A stretch of DNA of 64,000 nucleotides from Microbulbifer okhotskensis. Lineage in GTDB: Bacteria > Pseudomonadota > Gammaproteobacteria > Pseudomonadales > Cellvibrionaceae. The position numbers were made by a program, and so were the translations under genes. Numbering within the stretch: the stretch's first letter is position 1; each line of letters opens with the position of its first letter. Of the stretch, positions 1-8,038 are shown one piece after another. The notes under the pieces were generated by a model. It did no database searches. It saw nothing but the letters and a program-made list of their open reading frames with translations, and was not told the DNA's origin. The DNA is taken from the NCBI RefSeq assembly GCF_023895975.1, contig NZ_JALBWM010000005.1, positions 1 to 64,000 on the forward strand. Direction: 5' to 3'.

Positions 1-231
1 CCCATTTTTGCGGGGGCCGTAATTTCCCACTGAATGGCCAATATACTCCAGGGGCTCCACACCAGCTAAACGGGCTGCTTCGGTGATAAGGGGCCACTCA
101 TGCTCGGAAAGCCACTCAGCAGGCACAGGGTGGCCACTGGCAGGGGTTAGGGTAAGGCGGCCACCATCGACCGCTATACCATCACCACGCGCTAGAAGCC
201 GTTGCAAAAGCTCTCTAGCAGATTCAGCCAT
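1..231 (-). CDS. small hypothetical protein, partial (C-terminus off window)
   Basis: Reading leftward from the ATG at 231-229 there is an open frame of 77 codons that runs off the window edge without a stop. It begins MAESARELLQRLLARGDGI and is rich in E, L and G. Its start overlaps the stop of the next gene as TAATG, so the two are probably translationally coupled. It lies downstream of an HTH protein and an AlpA-like regulator in a small integrated element; in such satellites this place is often taken by genes serving the primase/replicase, but no motif here proves that. Family not recognised. Confidence 0.6.
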   Translation of the reverse strand, partial: MAESARELLQRLLARGDGIAVDGGRLTLTPASGHPVPAEWLSEHEWPLITEAARLAGVEPLEYIGHSVGNYGPRKNG

Positions 232-605
232 TAGCCCCCCAGCAGCTTAAGGGAGCCAATACGCTGACGCTCGCTATCAGGCAGCCAGTAAACGCCGTGC
301 TGCCCTGCAATGCCATCGCGGTCTATATGCCCCTCCATCCGGCATTGAATGCTTATTCCCCGCTTTCTGAGCTGCATGATTACGTTAGGGCCGTTGCTGG
401 CCCCTGTCACTCTGTCGAGCTTTTCCCGGCTGCATGGACCAGCCAGCAAAGTTTCCAGCGCTCTCGCCTGGCGGGGTGATAGGGCGCGCCTAATCTTTCT
501 GGTTGAGTGTTTTGCGGCTTGGGTGTTGTTGTTAATATTGCTTGGCTTATCTTGTGTATCGGGACCGCTCTGTGCCGGGGCGGTTTTGATTATTTCCATA
601 GTCAT
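231..605 (-). CDS. small helix-turn-helix-like protein of the left element
   Basis: A protein of 124 residues. The first 40 are low complexity (N, Q, T, K). Residues about 42-110 look like a winged helix: SPRQARALETLLAGPCSREK, then a recognition-helix-like NGPNVIMQLRKRGI and a wing ending GVYWL. It follows the AlpA-like gene by 6 bp, with an AAAGGGG ribosome site just before the start, and overlaps the next gene as TAATG. It is probably a DNA-binding accessory protein of the satellite's regulation or replication. The exact family is not recognised. Confidence 0.6.
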   Translation of the reverse strand: MTMEIIKTAPAQSGPDTQDKPSNINNNTQAAKHSTRKIRRALSPRQARALETLLAGPCSREKLDRVTGASNGPNVIMQLRKRGISIQCRMEGHIDRDGIAGQHGVYWLPDSERQRIGSLKLLGG

Positions 606-611
606 CCCCCT

Positions 612-836
612 TTAGCAGCTTTCGGCTTCAGTGATTAGCTTTTGCTTAAGCTCAAGCAGGTAGGTCCCTTCCCATACTGTGGTCTTTGGTCCTAACTTTG
701 TCCCTCGCTTGGCTTTGCCTGTTTTAGTCCAATTCCACCAGGTGGATAAACCAATGGAATAAAACCGGGCGCAATCTCGAGCCCTGTACATGGCGGAAGG
801 ATTTATTGATTGTTGGTTGGATAGGTTGGTCTGCAC
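612..836 (-). CDS. AlpA-like DNA-binding regulator of the left element
   Basis: A protein of 74 residues. The core at residues 15-62 (MYRARDCARFYSIGLSTWWN, then KTGKAKRG) has the layout of the Phage_AlpA/MerR-like helix-turn-helix family: an aromatic S-x-S-T-x-W recognition helix and a short wing. In P4-type elements such proteins activate the integrase or act as excisionase. It heads the leftward run of small genes, and several GGTG-N-CACC palindromes lie just upstream of its start (894-948) and may be its targets. The family call is fairly secure; the role is inferred. Confidence 0.65.
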   Translation of the reverse strand: MQTNLSNQQSINPSAMYRARDCARFYSIGLSTWWNWTKTGKAKRGTKLGPKTTVWEGTYLLELKQKLITEAESC

Positions 837-893
837 GTATCAGCTCTCCTGTGGGTTTGTTGAGGCTGATACGTAAGATATGTAGGAGGGGTG

Positions 894-948
894 GGTGTCA
901 GTCCAGAGGTGCCACCTAAAACTGGGGTGTCACCCCCATGGTGTCACC
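894..948. promoter_or_regulatory. cluster of GGTG-N-CACC palindromes
   Basis: AGGTGCCACCT at 907-917, GGGGTGTCACCCC at 924-936 and GGTGTCACC at 940-948 are palindromes with the same core. An imperfect fourth copy (GGTGTCAGT) is centred at 898. Centres at about 898, 912, 930 and 944 are 14, 18 and 14 bp apart. They occupy the gap between the AlpA-like gene and the 227-residue gene, both read leftward, so they may be an operator or origin iterons. Confidence 0.5.
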
Positions 949-964
949 CCATAAAACCGGCGGT

Positions 965-1648
965 TTACTTACCAGAGTTTTTGTTTTTTCCGGGGTTGGA
1001 TACACGGGTAATACGTGTTTTCTGCGATGCTCCCATTTCTTGCCTATTTTTATTAAGCCAGTACCCAGAAGATGGGCTGTGCTCAAGGTGTTCCGGTTTC
1101 TCCCCTCTAAGATATAGTGACTCCCACACTTCTAATGCTGCATGTAGTTCCGGCGCATAATCTGGATGGGAGGGGTCTTTTGCTGGATGGTCACAGCTCG
1201 GAGGAGTAGGGGATAAATCTTCTGATAAATGCTTACTAGCTATTGCCCAGTTAAGCCAAGGGACATCGAAGTCATGCGTCTTTGCCCACTTGAGACAATC
1301 TTGGATTAGGTAATAATCTCCGCCCATATTTAGAGGCAATTCTTGGCTCTTCCATAGGCTATTGGCTCGCTCAAAGGCATCCTCAACTTCTTTATATTCT
1401 GGGTCTGGTTCAGTTTCAAAGCTCCATCTATCGGGGTCTAACTCTTCTGGTGAGTACCTTCGGCCACTTGGGAATACGGCCGTACGACCAGGTAGAAAAA
1501 TGTAATTCATATCACTGTATTTTGGGCATAACCCTACTAATAGGAACGGAACTTGGCTTTTATGCCAGAAAGATGTTTTTAAATACTGTTCTAACCCCGT
1601 CCATAGGAATTCCGGGTTATTAGCTTGAGTTAACTTCTCTAGTGTCAC
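965..1648 (-). CDS. hypothetical protein of the left element
   Basis: A protein of 227 residues, not recognised. It is rich in W, P, D and E, with tracts such as ELDPDRWSFETEPDPEYKEV near residue 70, and a basic C-terminal tail (RITRVSNPGKNKNSGK). It has no signal peptide or membrane segment. It lies between the integrase and the AlpA-like gene on the same strand. Genes of this size with no assigned function are common next to integrases of P4-like elements. Nothing here supports a biochemical role. Confidence 0.55.
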   Translation of the reverse strand: MTLEKLTQANNPEFLWTGLEQYLKTSFWHKSQVPFLLVGLCPKYSDMNYIFLPGRTAVFPSGRRYSPEELDPDRWSFETEPDPEYKEVEDAFERANSLWKSQELPLNMGGDYYLIQDCLKWAKTHDFDVPWLNWAIASKHLSEDLSPTPPSCDHPAKDPSHPDYAPELHAALEVWESLYLRGEKPEHLEHSPSSGYWLNKNRQEMGASQKTRITRVSNPGKNKNSGK

Positions 1649-1684
1649 TTTCTCTCTCCCTTTAAAGAGAAACCCCTGATTAGA

Positions 1685-1740
1685 TTCAGCGCCAGGCCGC
1701 TAAGGGTTGCGGCTTTTCGGGAGCTACCCTAGGCGCTGAA
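1685..1740. terminator. nested inverted repeat, possible terminator or small structured RNA
   Basis: TTCAGCGCC at 1685-1693 pairs perfectly with GGCGCTGAA at 1732-1740, and inside it GCCGC (1695-1699) pairs with GCGGC followed by TTTT. The structure fills the gap between the integrase stop and the upstream reverse-strand gene. Read on the plus strand the inner hairpin plus TTTT resembles a weak terminator. The outer 9-bp stem is more than a terminator needs, so a small RNA or attachment-related structure is an alternative. Confidence 0.4.
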
Positions 1741-1753
1741 ATTCGATTGTCCG

Positions 1754-2983
1754 TTATCGATTGTTGAAGTTCGCTGCGATGACATTCCCTACTTTTTCGC
1801 TAACCTTGAGGCTGTCGAGGTAATCTGCCCACTTCTGCATCATTGCAGCTCGCTGCTCTAGGTGTTTTGTACGGTTGTAAGCGCGTCCCAGTGTGTCTTT
1901 CACTTCATGGGCTAGCTGGTGTTCTATGTAATCCACACGAAAACCTAGAACCTCATCCAATAAGGTCCGGGCCATGGCACGGAAGCCGTGGGCGGTCATG
2001 GTTTCATTGTCATAGCCAAGCGACCTGAGCGCAGTTCTCACGCCGTTATCAGACAGCGGGCGGCTCTGGCCTCGGGCTGAGGGGAAAACATATTTGCCAC
2101 GGCCGGTGAGGGGCTCCAGCTCCCGCAGTAGTGCCAGCGGCTGTTCTGCAAGAGGGATAATGTGCGGCTGGCCCATTTTCATTTTTTCGCTAGGCAGCTC
2201 TATTCGCCTAGCCTCCCAGTTAATTTCGGCCCACTCCAGTTTGCGCAGTTCTCCAGGGCGGCAGAATAGGAGAGGGGATAGCTTGAGGGCCGCTCTCACT
2301 ACTGGGGTGCCTTGGTATTCCTCCATGGCGGTTAGCAGGCGCCCAACTTCAGTGGGGTCAGTAATAGCTGCCAGATGTTTCTTCTTGGTGGGGGTGAGTG
2401 CGCCGCTCAGGTCTGTGGTGGGGTCGCGGTCAGCCCTTCCGGTGGCCACGGCAAAGCGGAAAACTTGGCTAGCTACTCGCTTTACCCGGTGGGCAGTTTC
2501 CAGGGTTCCCCGGCTCTCAATACGGCGCAGGCACCGCAGCACTTCCGGCGGACTTATCTCGGAAATAGGGCGCTTACCCAGATAGGGTTTTAGGTCACGC
2601 TCTAAAGCGAGGGTGGCGCGGTCCTTTGATGAGCTGGATAGATGCGCCATCTTGGCGGTGAACCACTCATCACTAACGGCGGCGAAGCTGTTGTGATTGG
2701 CTTCCAGGGCGGACTCTTTGCGGGCGCGTTTTATATCGCGGGGGTCGACACCTTCGGCAACAAGCTGACGGGCTTCATCACGGAGTTCGCGGGCTCGCTT
2801 TAGGCTTACATCGGGGTAGAGCCCAATTGCCATTTCTGGGCGTTTGCCATGCAGGCGGAAACGGAATACCCAACGCTTGGCCCCGGTCGGGGTCACTTCG
2901 ATTGCCAGCCCTTTCTCATCGGACTCAATGTACTTCTTCTCGCGGGGCTTGAGGGCGCGGACCTTGGTGTCAGACAGCGGCAT
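1754..2983 (-). CDS. int: P4-type tyrosine integrase
   Basis: A protein of 409 residues, full length for the family. Residues 1-85 form the DUF4102-type N-terminal DNA-binding domain (LSDTKVRALKPREKKY), 95-190 the core-binding domain and 205-385 the catalytic domain. Visible catalytic residues are R242 (CRPGELRKLEW), H332 and R335 (AHGFR), a late His in HQLAH and Tyr369 (GRAYNRT). It catalyses site-specific insertion and excision of the left element, usually at the 3' end of a tRNA or tmRNA gene. Its start faces a repeat-rich stretch and the element boundary near 3190, as expected for an integrase beside its att site. Confidence 0.95.
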   Translation of the reverse strand: MPLSDTKVRALKPREKKYIESDEKGLAIEVTPTGAKRWVFRFRLHGKRPEMAIGLYPDVSLKRARELRDEARQLVAEGVDPRDIKRARKESALEANHNSFAAVSDEWFTAKMAHLSSSSKDRATLALERDLKPYLGKRPISEISPPEVLRCLRRIESRGTLETAHRVKRVASQVFRFAVATGRADRDPTTDLSGALTPTKKKHLAAITDPTEVGRLLTAMEEYQGTPVVRAALKLSPLLFCRPGELRKLEWAEINWEARRIELPSEKMKMGQPHIIPLAEQPLALLRELEPLTGRGKYVFPSARGQSRPLSDNGVRTALRSLGYDNETMTAHGFRAMARTLLDEVLGFRVDYIEHQLAHEVKDTLGRAYNRTKHLEQRAAMMQKWADYLDSLKVSEKVGNVIAANFNNR

Positions 2984-3002
2984 AGCTCACCTTCCATGGA
3001 AT

Positions 3003-3078
3003 TTGGACGGGTTGGACGGTGGCACTACTATCAACCCGTCCAATAACCCGTCCACTTGAGGCTAGATTTGGACGGGTT
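3003..3078. repeat. TTGGACGGGTT repeats upstream of the integrase
   Basis: The 11-mer TTGGACGGGTT occurs at 3003-3013 and 3068-3078 and in reverse at 3033-3043. One-mismatch or partial copies lie at 3011-3019 (GTTGGACGG) and 3045-3053 (reverse). Five copies in 76 bp in both orientations just before the integrase start fit arm-type integrase sites or an autoregulatory operator. Confidence 0.6.
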
Positions 3079-3110
3079 AGCTTAGATTAACTGGGATGGT
3101 CCAGATAAGC

Positions 3111-3146
3111 AAAAACCCCGGAAACTCTAGGTTTGCGGGGCTTTTG
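3111..3146. terminator. bidirectional rho-independent terminator
   Basis: AAAAACCCCG at 3111-3120 pairs with CGGGG at 3136-3140, with AAAC/GTTT pairs extending the stem, and is followed by CTTTT. The flanking A- and T-runs let it act on either strand. It separates the leftward integrase unit from the region to the right. Confidence 0.65.
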
Positions 3147-3180
3147 TGGGCTGTCTGAGACAGCGATTTGGTGGTGGGAC

Positions 3181-3200
3181 GGGACGCGGGTTCAGTTCCC
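3181..3200. other. candidate attachment-site remnant (T-arm-like sequence)
   Basis: GGGACGCGGGTTCAGTTCCC resembles the T-arm and 3' part of a tmRNA or tRNA, the usual target of P4-type integrases, and lies about 200 bp outside the integrase start. The 3' half of the stem and the CCA end are not present: the sequence diverges right after TTCCC. A small palindrome, GCTGTCTGAGACAGC at 3150-3164, lies beside it. I take this as a possible att junction, not a functional RNA gene. Confidence 0.3.
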
Positions 3201-3274
3201 TAACTCGCAACCGAACAAGTCCATTAAATACCTGCGATTAGCTATCGATATTTATGCCCCTAACCAGCCCTAAT
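3199..3274. promoter_or_regulatory. CCTAAC/T boxes upstream of the first AlpA-like gene
   Basis: CCTAAC at 3199-3204 and 3259-3264 and CCTAAT at 3269-3274 lie before the gene at 3343. The last two are 10 bp apart, one helical turn. The same hexamers occur in a phased array before the paralogous gene at 16397, which suggests a shared operator. The rest of the 284-bp gap (3062-3342) holds the terminator and att-like sequence noted separately. Confidence 0.4.
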
Positions 3275-3342
3275 TAGCTTGATTTGATCCGTAGTTTTGA
3301 GCGTTCATGGTGGTTACCAAATAGTCCAACACAGGAGTTTTT

Positions 3343-3558
3343 ATGACGGTAATACACATGAATCAGAGGCAGCTGGCGAATCGCTGGGGCGTGAGTGAAG
3401 CGACTTTAGAGCGGTGGCGTTCCGAAGGGATTGGCCCGAGGTATTTGAAACTACAGGGGCGAGTTATGTATCGGGAGAAAGATATTGAGGCCTATGAAGC
3501 CAACTGCTTGAGGCAGTCGACTTCTGAGACTGTCAAAGAAAGCATTAGCTCTTCGTGA
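3343..3558 (+). CDS. AlpA/MerR-like helix-turn-helix regulator (copy 1)
   Basis: A protein of 71 residues. Residues 6-55 form an excisionase/AlpA-type winged helix: QRQLANRWGVSEATLERWRS is the helix-turn-helix, followed by GRVMYR and a wing. About three quarters of its residues match the protein at 16397-16606, but the DNA differs at most third codon positions, so the pair is old rather than a recent duplication. An ACAGGAG ribosome site precedes the ATG. Its end overlaps, tail to tail, the C-terminus of the big nuclease-helicase gene. It probably binds the CCTAAY boxes upstream. Confidence 0.75.
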   Translation: MTVIHMNQRQLANRWGVSEATLERWRSEGIGPRYLKLQGRVMYREKDIEAYEANCLRQSTSETVKESISSS

Positions 3559-6500
3559 CTGCATTAAACAGGTTTACCAGCTTGAGCTGGTCAACCCGGC
3601 TCACCGGTGTTTTGCCGATATTGGGATTGCCTACGACTACTGCCAGTGATTGTGCTCTCGATATAGCTACGTTAATGCGGTGCTTATCGAAGAGGAAGTC
3701 CAGTCCTCGGGGTGATTCACTGGCGTCGCTGGCACACATACTCAAGAACACAATTGGGGCCTCTTGGCCTTGGAACTTGTCGACACTGCCCACTTTGGCT
3801 TGCTCGCCTAGCGCAGCGCGAAGTTTACTGACTTGATGGTTGTACGGGGCGACAAATAAGATGTCGTTCCAGTCGATGGGTCTAGTGACGTGCATGGATG
3901 CACTAATGCCGCGAGCGGATGGATCCGCAGGAGCGGCGTCCGGGGATGACTTTCCAGTATGCTCTTTACCTGTGAAAAACGTCCTTCCAATCAAGCTATT
4001 GGCCAGTTCCCGGATGACAGCTACTTCCTCATCAGAGGCTTGTGTATTGCCTTCATGCTCCACCGGAACGAATAAAACTCCGGCTTCTATGTTAAGCGGT
4101 CCTTCATAGTCTGCAGGCACTTCGATTATTCGATCATCATTGGATGGGTGTGATTCCAGTTTTCCTTCGTAAATATGCTCACTGATGAACTGGTTGACCT
4201 TAGAGTGCATTCGATAAGTTGTACCCAAAAATACGCCCATGTCGTCTGGAATGGTCGGTGTTTCGTGTAAAAGGTAGTCCAGCACAGAAAGGCCGCTGTC
4301 GGCCGGGTGTGTGCCTTGTGAGGGCTGACCTAACTGCATTTGGTCACCCATCAAGATAAGGTTGGTTGCGCTGCGGCTCATGGCGATCAGGTTTGCAACG
4401 GCAACCTGACCTGCTTCATCGACAAACAGGTAGTCGAGTTCGTTCGCCAAATCTTCTCGAGCGAATCCCCACGCTGTTGTACCCACCACGCAAGCCGGTT
4501 GGATATGATTAACCAGCTCGTTGTTCTTTAGGATGGCAACGTCATAGTCTGCAAGCTCAGGCTCATTGTCTTTTGTACAGCCGAAGGTTGCTGAGATACC
4601 TTCTTCTTTGCAGTATTTTGCAGTACTCAATAACAGGTTGTTTATCGCCTTGTGGCTATTACTGGCAATTCCCACTTTTGCACCGGACTTCATAAGCTCC
4701 GCGATAACATGCTTACCGGTATAGGACTTACCAGCACCAGGAGGCCCTTGGATCGTTAGGTAACTGCAATCTAGGTTGCTGATCGCATGAATGATTTGCT
4801 GGAGTCGTTCACCCGGATCGTGACTGGGTGCGATAGGCCCTTCGGCGTGACCCTTTATGCGGGGTTTTGAGCGCGTTAGAAAGTCAATGATGGCAGATTG
4901 GCCTGAACTTAGGTGACCACTTTCATATTCGCTAACGCTCTGGTCGATGGCCTGTGGAATTGGATTTGGATTGACGTATTCGTCTGGCACTAACGATACG
5001 ACCGCTGGTGGTTCTTCTTTCGATTGCAGGACTACCAGACCATTTTCAAGATCGCTTTCCTCTCTAACAAAGGTAACTTTTGCGGTATTTCCGTCATCCG
5101 TTTCGACACCCAATAAATAGAATTGTTTTTGCGCGCCTTTAAATTCCTGTGTGGGATCAAATCGATATTCATAAGCCAGATTACGCGCTCGTGGCGTAGG
5201 CTTAAATGGTTCACGCTCTGTTCTTTCACAGCATGCCAAACAATCTAGGTCGTCCATCAATTCAATGTGACTTAAGCCAAGTCTTTCGAATAAACGCCAG
5301 AATATGGGTTTTGCTTCTCGTCGATGAAACTCGAGCACCCATGCAAGGTTTTCAGTTAATGCCGCTTTTCTTGGGTCCGACTCAAGCTCTGATAAGACTC
5401 GCTCAAGCAGACGATCACGCAGCTGCGTTCGTTCTGTTACTTCCTCTTTGACATCGGGTTCGGTGACTTCGGTTTTACCTAAATAAACGATGCCATGCTC
5501 GGCTTGCTGTTGTCGCAACCAATCGACCAGTTCCTGGGTTGAGTCACAATCATCAATGTTGTAATCCCTAATATCGTTGAGGATCTTTGAGGTTTCCCAG
5601 GTGTCGCCTTGTTCACCTCGTGAGTGTAGTTCTCGCCATTGCTCATAGACCACAACCGAGTCACCGCCATTGCCAACTTCAGTCTCACGCTTTCCGCGAT
5701 AAAGGTGTTCTACATTCTTGATTGAATACCGAGGCTCTCCCAGAAAGACGCCGCCTTTAACGATTTTGTAGAGGTCGACGAAAACCTCATTGCGAAGCAA
5801 CTGGTCTACTTCGTATTCGCACACGCCATAACGGCCCATCAATTTTCGGCAGGCTGCGATTTCATAATTGGCGTAATGGTATATATGCATCTTTGGGTCT
5901 TGCTGCCAACGCTGGTATACCCATTGAATAAAATCTTGGAAGCACTGTTTTTCCTGTTCCGGATTGTGAGCCCAGAAGTCTTTAAATTGTCGATTTCCTT
6001 CTTCATCAAAATACGTGTTGCCCCAAAGGTACTCCAAGCCGCCTTCATCAAGTGGATAGCCTTCTATATCGAAGAACACATCAAGCGGTGAGTGCGGCGG
6101 GAGTAATGCTAAACCTGATTTTTCATTGGGCGCAGGCGTAATGATTTCGAATCGCGGAATGGCATTGCCTGCACTTTGCTTTTGGATTTTTGCCTGAGCT
6201 TTCAGTTTCTCAAGAACTATTGTGTTTAGGCCTGGCACATATTCGATGTCGGTCGCCGCTAGATCTTGCATCGTGTTGATGCCAGCTTGATTCAACTTTT
6301 TGATTTGGCCTTTGGTGATAGTCGCCACCTGAAATAAGTGGTCTTTTCCAACCATTAGAGATTCAGCGTAATTGCTCCAATCGGCCCAATTTTTAGAATC
6401 GGCAGGGTCTGGTCGATTGTCTGGCGAGTAGTTACTGTGATCGTTTAAGAATGATGATTTCAGCGTTTGGTAATAATAAAAGTAGTCACGCGTTTTAAGC

Positions 6501-7063
6501 CGCTCATTTTCGCCGTTGCCCAAAGCTACCGTTATAAACTCTGGCAGGCACCCCTGTATGGCTTCGAGCATTTGTGCATAACAACACAGCTGGATGACAA
6601 AGGTCGGTTTTAACTTGTTGGCGAGTTTGGTGTCCCATACTTCGTAATGCCAATCACCGAGACTGCTCTTATTTTTACAAGGAGAGCTAGACTCTGCTTC
6701 ATGCGTTACCTTAACAAGAAAGTCTGCATAGCCACCAAAAGGCGGTAGCTCTAATCGAGCTTGTACGATGACATCAACACCTTGGCGCATCGCTGCAAGT
6801 GTATTGGCGCGCTTTTCATCTGACGATTCACCTTCGATTTTAACTACTTTGAGGCCTTGCTCAATAAAGGCAGCCTCCAACGCATCTTCATGCTCATAGC
6901 CCTTTTGCGCGAGGGAACTCATCAAAGCATCGGCTGGGTCTTTTTCTGGCGCCTGATCAGGATGCTCAATGGAAAACCTGTCCATCCATGAGGCAAATGG
7001 GCTCTCCATGTACCGGGTCAGGTCTGAGGGGGAGAAATGAAACTGTCCGTGTTGTTTATACAT
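3545..7063 (-). CDS. TM0106-type RecB-like nuclease / RNase H-fold / SF1 helicase fusion
   Basis: A protein of 1172 residues with three enzymatic parts. Residues 1-180 are a PD-(D/E)XK nuclease of the RecB/TM0106 type: D114 in GYADFLV, E141 and the DTK at 144-146, then QLCCYAQML. Residues about 325-520 look like an RNase H-fold DEDD nuclease: FFDIEGYP at 330 and YNIDDCDS at 501. Residues 760-1172 are a UPF1/DNA2-like SF1B helicase: Walker A GPPGAGKS at 773-780, VDEAG at 881, GDQMQLGQ at 906, then SVDKFQGQE and NVAISRA near the end. The combination suggests processing of DNA ends or of foreign DNA. It lies next to an AbiE system in prophage cargo, so a defence role is likely but unproven. Confidence 0.85.
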   Translation of the reverse strand: MYKQHGQFHFSPSDLTRYMESPFASWMDRFSIEHPDQAPEKDPADALMSSLAQKGYEHEDALEAAFIEQGLKVVKIEGESSDEKRANTLAAMRQGVDVIVQARLELPPFGGYADFLVKVTHEAESSSPCKNKSSLGDWHYEVWDTKLANKLKPTFVIQLCCYAQMLEAIQGCLPEFITVALGNGENERLKTRDYFYYYQTLKSSFLNDHSNYSPDNRPDPADSKNWADWSNYAESLMVGKDHLFQVATITKGQIKKLNQAGINTMQDLAATDIEYVPGLNTIVLEKLKAQAKIQKQSAGNAIPRFEIITPAPNEKSGLALLPPHSPLDVFFDIEGYPLDEGGLEYLWGNTYFDEEGNRQFKDFWAHNPEQEKQCFQDFIQWVYQRWQQDPKMHIYHYANYEIAACRKLMGRYGVCEYEVDQLLRNEVFVDLYKIVKGGVFLGEPRYSIKNVEHLYRGKRETEVGNGGDSVVVYEQWRELHSRGEQGDTWETSKILNDIRDYNIDDCDSTQELVDWLRQQQAEHGIVYLGKTEVTEPDVKEEVTERTQLRDRLLERVLSELESDPRKAALTENLAWVLEFHRREAKPIFWRLFERLGLSHIELMDDLDCLACCERTEREPFKPTPRARNLAYEYRFDPTQEFKGAQKQFYLLGVETDDGNTAKVTFVREESDLENGLVVLQSKEEPPAVVSLVPDEYVNPNPIPQAIDQSVSEYESGHLSSGQSAIIDFLTRSKPRIKGHAEGPIAPSHDPGERLQQIIHAISNLDCSYLTIQGPPGAGKSYTGKHVIAELMKSGAKVGIASNSHKAINNLLLSTAKYCKEEGISATFGCTKDNEPELADYDVAILKNNELVNHIQPACVVGTTAWGFAREDLANELDYLFVDEAGQVAVANLIAMSRSATNLILMGDQMQLGQPSQGTHPADSGLSVLDYLLHETPTIPDDMGVFLGTTYRMHSKVNQFISEHIYEGKLESHPSNDDRIIEVPADYEGPLNIEAGVLFVPVEHEGNTQASDEEVAVIRELANSLIGRTFFTGKEHTGKSSPDAAPADPSARGISASMHVTRPIDWNDILFVAPYNHQVSKLRAALGEQAKVGSVDKFQGQEAPIVFLSMCASDASESPRGLDFLFDKHRINVAISRAQSLAVVVGNPNIGKTPVSRVDQLKLVNLFNAVTKS

Positions 7064-7090
7064 GATGGTTAATGCCTTTATTATTCATAC

Positions 7091-8026
7091 CTAATGCTCA
7101 AGCCAGCCAAGCATTGTGTTACTCAGGGTTTCTAATGCTGATCTGTGTTTGTCTTTTGGCATTTTTTTTATGTTTAGCAGTTTCCATTGAACTGCCGGTA
7201 AGTTTTGTATTTGGCTATGAGGCGACAGGGCCCAGTCAGGCTCTCCCGACTTAAAAGAGTATAAAAAGTCAAAATCTGACTGAGTAAACTGAGCCTTTAG
7301 TGATTGAAGCATTAGGCTTGGGACTGTTTGAAGTTCTTCTAGCGATATTGGCTTGAACGTCATGCCATCGAACTCTTTCTTATATACATCACTAATGTCT
7401 TTCCACCTGGGGTTCATTACCTCAGAAATTGGTCGGTTATGCGATAACAGATACCCCAAGAATCCGATGAATATGCTTCGGTCGATACCTCTGGTTTCGA
7501 GCAATTCTTTTACATCAAATAAGTCTCTTGGATGTTGACGATCCATTGCTGCACAAAGTTTCCCACCATACAGGTCAGGAATTGAAACAGTATTGATAGT
7601 TACAAATCCAAACTCATCCTCTACTGACTCAACCACATCGCAGGGCGTTGCATCATGTAAAGTGCCCCTTGCAACAGGTGAAACTTCAATTTTTATTTGC
7701 GCAGAATCTTTTGTCATGCCTGCAGACTCAACAATAATTCGCATTTCATCAGGCTTATTATCTTGTAAGGTCGCGTTGAAATTTTTGGTTTGATTTAAGT
7801 TGTCTCTTATATTGGCCAGTGATGCTCTGACATTTTTCAGCGCTTCCTCTCTTGGCTCTAAAGGCAAGTATGCTAAGTCAATGTCTACTGACAACCGAGG
7901 GAAGTTATTAACAAAAAGATTTATTGCTGTTCCGCCTTTTAATGCAAAGCAGTTTTCTTTGGCGACATAGGGTAAGCAGTTTATGAGGAGCGCCACCTGT
8001 TTATAGTAGGGTGAGTTTTTGTCCAT
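7091..8026 (-). CDS. abiEii: AbiEii/AbiGii-family nucleotidyltransferase toxin
   Basis: A protein of 311 residues. The nucleotidyltransferase signature is clear at residues 28-55: LKGGTAINLF followed by SVDIDLAYLP, the GG and D-x-D motifs of the DUF1814/AbiEii family. These enzymes transfer nucleotides to RNA targets and arrest growth; in the AbiE abortive-infection system the arrest stops phage multiplication. The gene lies 12 bp downstream of the antitoxin gene in one leftward operon. Length is normal for the family and no inactivating change is seen. Confidence 0.9.
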   Translation of the reverse strand: MDKNSPYYKQVALLINCLPYVAKENCFALKGGTAINLFVNNFPRLSVDIDLAYLPLEPREEALKNVRASLANIRDNLNQTKNFNATLQDNKPDEMRIIVESAGMTKDSAQIKIEVSPVARGTLHDATPCDVVESVEDEFGFVTINTVSIPDLYGGKLCAAMDRQHPRDLFDVKELLETRGIDRSIFIGFLGYLLSHNRPISEVMNPRWKDISDVYKKEFDGMTFKPISLEELQTVPSLMLQSLKAQFTQSDFDFLYSFKSGEPDWALSPHSQIQNLPAVQWKLLNIKKMPKDKHRSALETLSNTMLGWLEH

Positions 8027-8038
8027 GTTGTGGCCTCT

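Noticed and set aside
2094-2585. 163-codon plus-strand open frame opposite the integrase
   Set aside because: It is the reverse complement of a well-supported integrase gene with intact catalytic residues and has no ribosome site or neighbours on its strand.
3150-3210. tmRNA or tRNA 3' end
   Set aside because: Only a T-arm-like fragment is present and the 3' stem strand does not match, so no functional RNA gene is annotated.
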